Shown here: piece after piece, positions 39,128 to 48,600 of the stretch | Layout: each line of letters opens with the position of its first letter | How positions within the stretch are numbered: position 1 is the first letter of the stretch | NCBI RefSeq assembly: GCF_000155975.1 | Contig: NZ_GG730303.1 | Location: 299,320-363,319, forward strand | Direction: 5' to 3' | Length of the DNA stretch: 64,000 nucleotides | Origin: Citrobacter youngae ATCC 29220 | GTDB lineage: Bacteria > Pseudomonadota > Gammaproteobacteria > Enterobacterales > Enterobacteriaceae | Program-made: the position numbers and the translations under genes | Notes under the pieces: model-generated | What the model was told of the DNA's origin: nothing | What the model saw: the letters and a program-made list of their open reading frames with translations, nothing else | Databases searched by the model: none

Positions 39128-40612
39128 TTATTCCTTGTCCAGGCGTCCTACCAGAGACAGCTCAAACGATGCCCCCATGTATTTGAAGTGCGGACGAACG
39201 CTCAGGGCAACCTGATACCAACCTGGCTCACCTTCCACATCAGAGACTTCAATCTTCGCCTGGCGTAACGGTTTACGGCTGCGAACCTCAGAAGGTGGGT
39301 TTTCCTGATCGGCCACATACTGGCGGATCCAGGTGTTCAGCTCACGTTCCAAATCGCCTCTTTCTTTCCATGAACCCAACTGTTCGCGTTGCAGCACTTT
39401 GATGTAATGCGCCAGTCGGTTGATGATGAAAAGATAAGGAAGCTGAGTGCCGAGTTTGTAGTTAGTTTCGGCCTCTTTTCCTTCTGGAGTGTTAGGGAAT
39501 ATTTTGGGTTTTTGCACTGAATTAGCTGAGAAAAACGCAGCGTTATCAGAGCCTTTTCGCATAGTCAGAGTGATAAATCCCTGTTCTGCCAGCTCATATT
39601 CCCGTCTGTCGGTAATGAGGATTTCAGTAGGCACTTTGGCCTGTAGCTGACCCATTGCCTCATATAAATGCACAGGTAGATCTTTTACCGCGCCGCCACT
39701 TTGTGGGCCGACGATGTTAGGGCACCAACGGGTTGACATGAAACTTTCGGCCATGTTTGCCGCCAGCAGGAAGGCTGTGTTGCCCCACAGGTAATGCTCG
39801 TGATCCTTGCTAACATCTTCATGATAATTAAAGCTTTTAACCGGGTTTTCATCCGGGGCGTAAGGATGACGCAGCAGAAAACGCGGTGCCGTCAGGCCGA
39901 GGTTGCGAGAGTCTTCTGACTCACGCAGCGAACGCCATTTGGTATAAGCGGGGCCTTCAAAAATGGCGGCAACGTCTTTAATTCCAGGAAGTTCGGTAAA
40001 TGAATCCAGCCCGAAAAACTCAGGGGAAACAGATGACAGGAATGGGCAGTGCGCCATTGCACTGACTGCGCTGATATATTTCAGCAGCTTCATATCTGCA
40101 GCGGTATTATCGAAAGCGTAATTACCAATTACAGCGGCGATCGGCTCTCCGCCAAACTGACCAAAACCACTGGAGTAAACCTGCCGGTAGAAGCCTGACT
40201 GGGTGATTTCTGGTGCAAATTCAAAGTCATCCAGCAGCTCTTCTTTAGTGGCGTGCATAATATGAATTTTGATGTTTTCACGCGGATCGGCATGGTCAAC
40301 CAGCAGCTTCAGTGAACGCAGGAATGATTCCAGCTCCTGGAACTCTGGCGCATGGAGGATAAGATCCATCTGACGTCCCATGCGTTCATCAATATCAGCG
40401 ATCATGCCGTTGACTGCCAGAATATCGACAGACTCCGTTTCATCGTCACTCCGTAACAGTTCGGAGATAAAGGCTGTCACTCCCTGACGGGCGATGCCAT
40501 AGCTTTCTGACTCCGGTTTAAAACGAGTCTGCGCCATGATTTCATCCAACAGGTTGGGTTCAGCGCCCGTTGTTGTGGAGGCAGATGCTTCCGGTAAAGT
40601 GGTTTCTGACAT
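39128..40612 (-). CDS. tssC: TssC, T6SS sheath large subunit
   Basis: I chose the ATG at 40612 (MSETTLPEASASTTTGAEP), giving 494 residues; the extra 17 codons upstream overlap the end of tssB's region and are unlikely. Family segments include NGMIADIDERMGRQMDLILHAPEF, GEPIAAVIGNYAFDN, and the C-terminal PGWYQVALSVRPHFKYMGASFELSLVGRL. TssC forms the contractile sheath with TssB and is remodelled by ClpV. Confidence 0.96.
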   Translation of the reverse strand: MSETTLPEASASTTTGAEPNLLDEIMAQTRFKPESESYGIARQGVTAFISELLRSDDETESVDILAVNGMIADIDERMGRQMDLILHAPEFQELESFLRSLKLLVDHADPRENIKIHIMHATKEELLDDFEFAPEITQSGFYRQVYSSGFGQFGGEPIAAVIGNYAFDNTAADMKLLKYISAVSAMAHCPFLSSVSPEFFGLDSFTELPGIKDVAAIFEGPAYTKWRSLRESEDSRNLGLTAPRFLLRHPYAPDENPVKSFNYHEDVSKDHEHYLWGNTAFLLAANMAESFMSTRWCPNIVGPQSGGAVKDLPVHLYEAMGQLQAKVPTEILITDRREYELAEQGFITLTMRKGSDNAAFFSANSVQKPKIFPNTPEGKEAETNYKLGTQLPYLFIINRLAHYIKVLQREQLGSWKERGDLERELNTWIRQYVADQENPPSEVRSRKPLRQAKIEVSDVEGEPGWYQVALSVRPHFKYMGASFELSLVGRLDKE

Positions 40613-40631
40613 ACTGAAATCCTTGTACAAG

Positions 40632-41138
40632 TTATTCCCGGCCAGCGAGGCCCAGCTCCGCAATTAATTGTTCACGGCTTTTTTCATCATTAAGCAATGC
40701 CTGAAGCCGGGCACGGAAAGCAGGTATATTGCCCATTGGTCCCCGAAGCGCGACCAGCGCTTCACGCAGTTCCAGCATTTTCTGCATTTCGGGTACCTGA
40801 GCGGCAATATTGTCCGGCGCGAGATCGGCCAGTGACTTCACTTTCAGATTGACACTCATACGGGCATCAGACGTTTCATTGAGCGCAGAAGGAACTGTGA
40901 AGTCACGTCCGATACCAGCCTGATCAAGTACGGCATTAAAATTATTGCGGTTGATAGCAACCGGCTGACGTTCATCCAGTGGGGTATCATCCACACCGCC
41001 CGTCAGGTTCCCCGTGACCAGCAGGTTTAGTGGTAATTCCACTTCTGCTGTCTGATTTCCGGTTTTGGGCTGGAATTTAATATTTACGCGTTCTTTGGGT
41101 GCAATACTGCCACCACCATCATTCTTTCTGCTGCTCAT
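40632..41138 (-). CDS. tssB: TssB, T6SS sheath small subunit
   Basis: This 168-residue protein matches TssB (VipA): PKERVNIKFQPKTGNQTAEVELPL, then LVTGNLTG and the end NDEKSREQLIAELGL. It is the first gene of the long minus-strand T6SS operon, so the promoter must lie in the AT-rich region to its right. Confidence 0.96.
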   Translation of the reverse strand: MSSRKNDGGGSIAPKERVNIKFQPKTGNQTAEVELPLNLLVTGNLTGGVDDTPLDERQPVAINRNNFNAVLDQAGIGRDFTVPSALNETSDARMSVNLKVKSLADLAPDNIAAQVPEMQKMLELREALVALRGPMGNIPAFRARLQALLNDEKSREQLIAELGLAGRE

Positions 41139-41878
41139 AAAAATAGTCCGTCAGGTTATCGTTCGTGCCATGAATACAGCATGACTTGTACCGAAGAAAT
41201 TACTTACAATGCCGTTTGGTGGCGGATTGAAAATAGATTTGGAGATTTTCACCGCTCTGCATTCTACGCCAGGTGACACATTTTAAAAGCACTTTTTATC
41301 TTGCGTAAAGAGAGGTATTCTCCAGCCATTAATATGTTGAACGTTGGTGTTGTAGGTTGTTTTTACTGGTTTTAGCCTGAGGCTTTACTCTTTTGTTTTT
41401 CTTGTGGTCGTTTGATTTATTTGGTCTTTTGTTTTTGTGTTGTCGAGCGGTGTAAATGGCTGAACACTGGGTTGTCATGCAGATGAGAAATTAAAACATC
41501 AGCTTTAAATTTTGCAAACGTGTCCAGGATTGGACTCAAGATAAAGCGTTGCGGTTATTTTAGAACTGTTAAAGTAGTCCTAAATAGGATTAAAAAAAGT
41601 GTTGCGTTTAATATTTGGTTTTTCCTTCTTGTAGTTATTTTGTATAGCGTGAGAATACAGATGAAATAGCCTGCGTTTATCCAGGTGTTTGTACATTAAG
41701 AGGTTAGGTAGTTACTTTGTTCATTATTTTTATGCCGTGTATTTGGTCTGCAGATAAATAAACCGAATACCGGAAAGTAAAGCGGTTCAGTAAGTGGGCC
41801 GTATAAGAATGTGCCTGTCTGAGGTTAATGACAGGTCATAGCAAGTCGTCATTGGCAACACTCACAAGGAGTTTATAT
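41139..41878. promoter_or_regulatory. AT-rich divergent control region between tssB and hcp
   Basis: This 740-base region has no convincing gene. It separates the two divergent T6SS transcription units and is much richer in A+T than its neighbours, with many T-runs around 41370-41430 and 41610-41720. It most likely carries both promoters and may bind H-NS. I did not find a clear sigma-54 site. Confidence 0.55.
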
Positions 41879-42397
41879 ATGCCAACACCGTGTTACATCT
41901 CTATTACGGGCCAGACCCAGGGGAACATCACCGCAGGTGCGTTTACCGCCCCTTCTGTCGGTAACATTTTTGTGCAGGGTCACGAAGATGAAATGCTGGT
42001 GCAAGAGTTCCAGCACGACGTCACCGTTCCGACGGATCCGCAATCCGGGCAGCCCAGCGGGCAGCGGGCCCACAAGCCGTTTATTTTTACGGTGGCCCTG
42101 AATAAAGCCGTTCCGTTGCTGTATAACGCGCTGGCTTCCGGCGAAATGTTACCGAAAACGGAGCTGCACTGGTGGCGTACTTCTGTTGAAGGTAAGCAGG
42201 AACATTTCTTTACCACGCGTCTGACAGATTCCACCATTGTGGATATCGATTGTCATATGCCGCACTGCCAGGACGCAGATAAACGCGAGTTTACCCAACT
42301 GGTGAAAGTCTCTCTGGCCTATCGCAAAATCGAATGGGAACACGTCAAATCCGGCACTTCCGGCGCCGATGACTGGCGTGCGCCTCTGGAAGCATAA
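41879..42397 (+). CDS. hcp: Hcp (TssD), main T6SS tube protein
   Basis: I chose the ATG at 41879 because CAAGGAG lies just before it; the frame upstream to 41828 lacks such support. The 172-residue product is a classic Hcp: CYISITGQTQGNITAGAFTA, QEFQHDVTVPTDPQSGQP, ELHWWRTSVEGKQEHFFTTR and VSLAYRKIEWEH. Hexamers stack into the inner tube and are expelled on firing. It opens the divergent unit that also encodes the spike and effector, and is followed by its own terminator, which probably makes it more abundant than vgrG. Confidence 0.97.
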   Translation: MPTPCYISITGQTQGNITAGAFTAPSVGNIFVQGHEDEMLVQEFQHDVTVPTDPQSGQPSGQRAHKPFIFTVALNKAVPLLYNALASGEMLPKTELHWWRTSVEGKQEHFFTTRLTDSTIVDIDCHMPHCQDADKREFTQLVKVSLAYRKIEWEHVKSGTSGADDWRAPLEA

Positions 42398-42405
42398 GTT
42401 AAGCC

Positions 42406-42443
42406 ACAGCACCCGGCCCTCACAGGCAGGGTGCTGTTTTTGT
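42406..42443 (+). terminator. terminator after hcp
   Basis: ACAGCACCC (42406-42414) pairs with GGGTGCTGT (42429-42437), followed by T-rich sequence. It lies eight bases after the hcp stop and would reduce read-through into vgrG. Confidence 0.85.
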
Positions 42444-42607
42444 ATTACGCCGTACGTAACAGGTTGTCAGTAAGGAGTTAGGTTTTTACGGGTGATGGCA
42501 GATGTCGGAAACTCCGGCGGTAGCGTGCCTGAATATAAGCGTAACACTGTACTGCCACAGCCAATCGGGCGGGTATCTGTTTTTCTGTCAATATCAGGGT
42601 GATCAAT

Positions 42608-44596
42608 ATGTCATCAAATGGGTTGCGTTTTACGCTGGAAGTGGATGGTGTGATGGATACGGCCATGGCCGTGGTGAGCTTCAGCCTTTACCAGTGCTAC
42701 TCCACTCCCTTTGCTCTGGAAGTGGATATCGCCAGTACGCTTCCTGACCTCGTGGCAACCGATTTTCTGGAAAAAAATGCCCTACTGACCATCTGGCAGG
42801 GAACAGAGCCGCAGCGTTACGTCAGCGGTATCATCAACGGCATTACCCTGGGGGAGCATAATCACTGGCAGATGCTCTACCACCTGACGATTGTCCCACC
42901 CCTGTGGCGCTGCGGTCTGCGGCAGAACTTCCGTATTTTCCAGCAGCAGGATATTCAGACCATCTCCTCCACTCTTCTCAACGAAAACGGCATCACCGAG
43001 TGGACGCCTGTTTTTTACGAGTCGCATCCGGCACGTGAGTTCTGCGTTCAGTACGGAGAAAGCGACCTGGCATTCCTGACCCGTCTGTGGTCAGAAGAGG
43101 GGATCTTTTACTATGACTGGCTTGCCCCGGACGGTCCGGAACAGAAGCTGGTGCTGTGTGACGATGTGGCAGGGGTGTCGACTCTGGGCGAGATGCCGTT
43201 CAACCCGAACACCAGTACGGAAGTCTCCACGGAGTGCATCAGCAGTTTTCGGTATCGGGCGCGGACCGGGCCGTCCTCCGTAGAGACTCAGGACTACACC
43301 TTCAAGACGCCGGGCTGGCCTGGTTATTACGGCCGCGCCGGGGAGAACCTGAACGGCCAGCTCACTCAGTATGAAATTTTTGACTATCCGGGGCGGTTTA
43401 AAGACGAAGCCCACGGTCAGGCGTTTGCCCGCTACCAGATTGAGGGCTGGCGGCACGATACGGAGACCGCAACCTGTATCAGTAACTCGCCGAAACTGTG
43501 GCCGGGGAAACGGTTCACCCTGACAGGGCATCCGTCGCAGACGCTGAACCGGGAATGGCAGGTGGTGAGCTGCACGCTGACTGGCAGTCAGCCGCAGGCG
43601 CTGCATGGCAGTCAGGGCGAGGGCACCACGCTGGATAACCACTTTGAAGTCATTCCGGCAGACAGAACCTGGCGCGTTCCGCCTCAGAAGAAACCCTCCG
43701 TGGACGGCCCGCAGAGCGCCATTGTCACTGGTCCGGCAGGAGAAGAAATCTTCTGCGATGAACACGGTCGCGTGCGAGTGCGTTTCCACTGGGATCGTTA
43801 CTGCCCGGGGAACGAGGACAGCTCCTGCTGGATCCGGGTGTCGCAGGCGTGGGCTGGTACGGGGTTTGGCAACCTCGCCATCCCACGTGTGGGCCAGGAG
43901 GTCATCGTGGACTTCCTGAACGGCGACCCGGACCAGCCGATCATCATGGGACGCACCTACCATCAGGATAACCGTTCACCGGGGAATCTGCCGGGTACCA
44001 AAACGCAGATGGCCATCCGCTCGAAAACCTACAAGGGGGATGGATTTAACGAATTGCGGTTTGAAGATGCGACCGGGCAGGAGGAGCTGTATCTGCATGC
44101 CCAGAAGGATATGACGACGGAGGTATTGCATGACCGGACCACGACGGTTGATCACGATCATAGCGAGACGGTAAAGAATAACCAGACGGTGACGGTAGTG
44201 GTTGGTCAGACGGTTAGCGTGGGCAGCAAGAAAGAAAGCGGGCACGATCAGAAAACGACGGTGGCGCACGATCAGGAAATCACCGTTCAGAATGATCAAC
44301 GGCTCCATGTTGTCCATGACCGACATAAAGATGTGGATAACGACCAGTTTATCTGGGTGACAGGGAATGATACCGAAACGGTAGTGAAGGATCAGAACAT
44401 CACGGTTAATCAGAATTATACGCTCAACGTCCACAAGATAACGCAGATTATCTCAGGCGATCTTATTGAGCTGACCTGCGGCGTCAGCTCAATAAAAATG
44501 GAGAAGAGTGGAAAGATAACCATAACCGGCACGGAATTTGATTTTACGGCCAATGGTCTGGTCAATATTAAAGGCAAAAAGATCGATCTTAACTGA
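42608..44596 (+). CDS. vgrG: VgrG (TssI), T6SS spike protein
   Basis: I chose the ATG at 42608 (MSSNGLRFTLEVDG), preceded by AGGGTGATC; the GTG at 42599 is less likely. The 662-residue protein has gp27-like domains (residues 1-370), a gp5-like OB fold (about 385-470, DEHGRVRVRFHWDRYCPGNE through GDPDQPIIMGRTYH) and a repetitive beta-prism needle built of short HDQ/NDQ-type repeats. The C-terminus is about 60 residues of DUF2345-like beta structure with no extra toxin domain. Effectors are therefore carried non-covalently, most likely the adjacent Rhs protein. Confidence 0.95.
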   Translation: MSSNGLRFTLEVDGVMDTAMAVVSFSLYQCYSTPFALEVDIASTLPDLVATDFLEKNALLTIWQGTEPQRYVSGIINGITLGEHNHWQMLYHLTIVPPLWRCGLRQNFRIFQQQDIQTISSTLLNENGITEWTPVFYESHPAREFCVQYGESDLAFLTRLWSEEGIFYYDWLAPDGPEQKLVLCDDVAGVSTLGEMPFNPNTSTEVSTECISSFRYRARTGPSSVETQDYTFKTPGWPGYYGRAGENLNGQLTQYEIFDYPGRFKDEAHGQAFARYQIEGWRHDTETATCISNSPKLWPGKRFTLTGHPSQTLNREWQVVSCTLTGSQPQALHGSQGEGTTLDNHFEVIPADRTWRVPPQKKPSVDGPQSAIVTGPAGEEIFCDEHGRVRVRFHWDRYCPGNEDSSCWIRVSQAWAGTGFGNLAIPRVGQEVIVDFLNGDPDQPIIMGRTYHQDNRSPGNLPGTKTQMAIRSKTYKGDGFNELRFEDATGQEELYLHAQKDMTTEVLHDRTTTVDHDHSETVKNNQTVTVVVGQTVSVGSKKESGHDQKTTVAHDQEITVQNDQRLHVVHDRHKDVDNDQFIWVTGNDTETVVKDQNITVNQNYTLNVHKITQIISGDLIELTCGVSSIKMEKSGKITITGTEFDFTANGLVNIKGKKIDLN

Positions 44597-44610
44597 CGCT
44601 GGGGTGTGGA

Positions 44611-45666
44611 ATGATACAGGTTGAGAACCATACGCCATTTCCCGCTATGGCGTTTGAAAAGCATGGTCGTCTTGGTTATGTCTTTGATGTTATTGCATTC
44701 AGAATGACATTTCGCCTGAAAAATGGCTATTACGCCGATCTGGCTGATGAGCAGGCCGGGTTGATTATGGCAGATGAGTATTACGGGGACCCGGAAACAA
44801 GCAGCCTGAAGTCTGAAACCGATTTGGTTCTCTATAAGCGAAATACCGATATTCACATAATCGGCAGCGCCAGCCCGTTAGGTGGTTCTGGGACGCAATG
44901 GATGGCAGGTATTCGTGTGGGTGATTTTTCAAAGCGTCTTATGTTGTCAGGCCCGCGATACTGGCGCTATGAAAACCATCGTTGGCGACTGGGACTGCCT
45001 GAAAGCGTTGCTTCTGTTCCCTTACGCTATGAACTGGCTTACGGCGGAGTCTGGCCTGCAGGCGACAAAGCGGAGGATAAGCAGATTTTTCCCGCCAATC
45101 CGCTGGGTTGTGGTTACTACCCGGATATCCGGCATCTTGATATCACGCAGGAATACCGTGCCCCTCAGTTGACTCGATTCTCTCAGGATAATGAGGAAAG
45201 CAGTCATAATATTGACACAATTTGTACTCCACAGGGGACAGGCCCTATGTCACGCTGGTGGCAGAACCGCCTTCAGTATGCCGGAACTTATGATGATAAC
45301 TGGCGTGAAAACTGCCGTCCTTTTTTCCCTGATGACTTCAGTGAATGTTTTTACAACAGCGCTCACCCTGAGCTGATATACCCTTCCCATTTATCAGGTA
45401 ATGAGCTCATTGTTCTGGAAGGGTTCCTTCCAGAATCCGGCCGTATAGTGACAGGGTTGCCCGGTTACCAGCCGGTTTGCGTTCTGACAGATAGTAACAA
45501 TCATCTCCATACCCGTCTCCCTGTCGCAGATACGTTGACAATCAATCTGGATGAACACTTGGTTAATCTTACCTGGCGGTTAACTGTGCCTGTTGCACTG
45601 CAAATGCAGGAAGCGGTTCTGGGTTGCCTTGTTCCCCCCCAGACAAAAGGAGCATGTCGTGGCTGA
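44611..45666 (+). CDS. DUF2169-family T6SS adaptor
   Basis: This 351-residue protein belongs to the DUF2169 family (IQVENHTPFPAMAFEKHGRL, LRYELAYGGVWPAGDKAE, NPLGCGYYP). Such proteins are encoded beside VgrG and PAAR-like effectors, and act as adaptors or chaperones that load the effector onto the spike. It lies 14 bases after vgrG and its end overlaps the rhs start by eight bases, which fits co-production with the Rhs effector. Confidence 0.85.
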   Translation: MIQVENHTPFPAMAFEKHGRLGYVFDVIAFRMTFRLKNGYYADLADEQAGLIMADEYYGDPETSSLKSETDLVLYKRNTDIHIIGSASPLGGSGTQWMAGIRVGDFSKRLMLSGPRYWRYENHRWRLGLPESVASVPLRYELAYGGVWPAGDKAEDKQIFPANPLGCGYYPDIRHLDITQEYRAPQLTRFSQDNEESSHNIDTICTPQGTGPMSRWWQNRLQYAGTYDDNWRENCRPFFPDDFSECFYNSAHPELIYPSHLSGNELIVLEGFLPESGRIVTGLPGYQPVCVLTDSNNHLHTRLPVADTLTINLDEHLVNLTWRLTVPVALQMQEAVLGCLVPPQTKGACRG

Positions 45667-48600
45667 TAAACACATAGCAGATGGTGAAAGTGCATTCAGG
45701 GCGGTAAACAGTTCACCGGATGCCTGTAAGGTGGGAGATGTTGTTGTACCGTTCGATTGTTTCCAGGTTCTGAGCAACAAAAAGCAGTACAGCGAAACGG
45801 TATGGGCGCGGGGATTTTCGGTTCTGAATGTGGGCTCGGTGATTGCCGGTACGCAGAGTAATGCCGGAAAAGGGGTGATATCCGGAACGTCTCTGGGCAG
45901 TGGTGACTGTACTATTCTGAGCGGTAGCCCGACAGTATCGGTGGAGGGGAAAGCTGTAGCCCTGTATGGCTCACTGGTCGGAATGAACAATATGAACTGC
46001 CAGGGAAAATTGCTGACAAAGCAGGCTCCTCCTAATGATGTAGTTAAGGATAACGCCTTACCCTGTAATAATCCGCCGGTTTCTTCGCCACGCCTTGAGG
46101 AACTGATGAAATCCCGCCAGGAGGTCAGCAATAGCCTGATGGAATCACTGCGGAAATCCCTTGATTTTAGCAAGGGAATAAATTCGGCAGATGAGTGGAC
46201 GAAAGAGCAGATAGATAAATTACGTTCAGTTCCTCTGGAGAGTGGCTCCGGGCAAATGATTTATGACATGGAAACTGGGGCAGAAATACCAGTAGATGTC
46301 TATAACGCTCAGAACGAAATAAATGCGGGCGTCGTCCGGGGTCTACTGGGGTTTGGTCGTAGCCTTGTATCCGGTATTGCCTCTCTGGGAAATATGCTGG
46401 ATCAGCAGCTTCTGGAAGATCCCCGGGTTAAACCACTGGAAGCGATGATCCTGGCGGAAAATATCCGTCTTGGGAATGTCTGTCTTGAGGGTATCGAGAA
46501 GCAGATAAGTGATACCTGGGACGGCATTAAAGCCAAAGCCAGCAAAGAGTGGGATGATTTTCAGAATGCTTCTGCCGGGGATAAAGCGGAGATAGTGACA
46601 CGAGCGCTGGCTGAGATAGCTACGTTACCGATACCTGCGTCTGAGGTAGGGCTGTTGAGCAAAGTTGGCGTGGCTGCTGACTTGGCCAAAGCAGCAGAAA
46701 CGACAGAATTAGTGAGTGATGCAGGGAAAATCGTTAATACAGCAAAGGCAACGGGAGAGATTGCGAATGATCTCGGGAAAACCGCAGATGCCAGTGAAAC
46801 TACATCATTCCTGAATAAAACTGACGATATAGCCAGTAAAAATAAAAATGATGGCCCATATGTGGATGAAAATGCGCAGGTAAATGACGGTGAGGGAAAA
46901 ACACCAGATAATGCCAGTACCTGTAAAGGCGATCCTGTTGATGTTGGAACAGGCGATCTTCTCCAACAACTAAGTGTACTGACACTTCCCGGTGCCCTAC
47001 CTCTTACGCTTTCAAGAACTTACCGTTCCCGTCCTGCCCGCGTCGGGTTGTTTGGCCCCAAATGGGTGGATGAATGGTCATGCTCGCTACAACTACAGGG
47101 AAAAGCGCTCCATTTTACCGATCCAGAAGGCACAGTATTATATTATCCCCTGCCTCGTAATGGTGTTTTTAACAACGCCCGCAATTCCCGCCAGGGATAT
47201 TACCGTCTTTTTGGCGATATACGTCAGACACTGACGATCGTTGATCAGCGCAGGCAACTGACGATGCATTTTTCGCCCTCTGCATCGGGCTGTTTTTTAT
47301 TATCAGCACTCCATGATCGACATAATAACCAGATCGATTTTATCCGAGCAGACGGACTGTTGGTAGAAATCAGGCGGAGTGATGGCTATACGCTCGAGCT
47401 TGGCTGGGAACGACAGCAACTGATGAGTATCGATCTGGTTACGCCGCAGCGCCAGCGCCTGGTCACCTGTAATTATGACAGTAATGGCTTCCTGGCCGAA
47501 TGCGATACCTTTCAGTTCTCACATCTGTGGCATGAATATACTTCCGAAGGCTGGATGACTCACTGGCGTGATACGGATAAAACCCGCTTTTATATAAAGT
47601 ATGACGTCACAGGACGAGTGACAGAAACGCGTACAGATGAGGGCTACTACTGTGATCGTTTTATTTATGACGATGAAGAAAAATGCACCACCTATCTGGA
47701 TGCGGAAGGGGGGGAAAGCCGTTATTGGTACAATAATGACGGGCTGGTCATTCGCACCCAGGATGAACTGGGGCGTGAAAGTTTTGCCCGGTGGGATAAC
47801 ACCCGCCTGCTTTCCCGGACAGATGCGCTGGGACGCATTACAAAATATATCTACAACAGTAACGATGAAATTTCGCAGGTTTCCCTCCCCGGCGGCTACA
47901 GCCTGTATTACGACTACAATGAACGCGGTCAGCTCACCCGTCTGAGCGCACCGGGCAATCAGGTCTGGCAGTGGGCTTACGACGACAAAGGCAGTATGGT
48001 CAGTCTGACCGACCCGCAGGGACGGCACCAGCAGTTCAGCTACAGCGAGCAGGGGGACCTGCTGGCCCGGATTATGCCGAACGGCGCTGCCTGGCGCTGG
48101 CATCATGACGCACTGCACCGGGTGCAGGAGGCGACTGCGCCAAATGGTGGTGTGGTACAGACTGAGCAGGATATGCTGGGCCGCCTGCTGAGCGTGAAAG
48201 ACCCGCTGGGTTACACCACGCAGTTCCGCCACAGTAAAAATCATGCCGGACCGCAGGGAAGCGTGGAGGAAATTAACCGTCCGGACGGTGTGCGTGAATT
48301 GATGAGTCAGAACGGTGAAAAGCTGCCGGAGAGTTTCACCGATGGCGAAGGTAAAACCACCCTCTACGAGTACGGCGCATTTGACCTGCTGACCGCCGTT
48401 GTCCGCCCGGATGGCGAACGGTTGACTTGCCGCTACGACAAACTGACACGCCTGACTGAAATCACCAACGCCGAAGGCGGGCATTACCGCCTGACGTATG
48501 ACAACGCCGGGCAGCTTATCGCGGAAACCGACTTCACCGGGCGCACGCTGACGTATCAGTACGATGCAGGCGGGCGCTGTATCCGCACCACCTTCCCGGA

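Noticed and set aside
41139..41878. Sigma-54 promoter for the T6SS
   Set aside because: I looked for TGGCAC-N5-TTGC on both strands and found no convincing match.
42502..42747. 81-aa frame before vgrG
   Set aside because: It overlaps the vgrG start in another frame and shows no family or supporting ribosome binding site.
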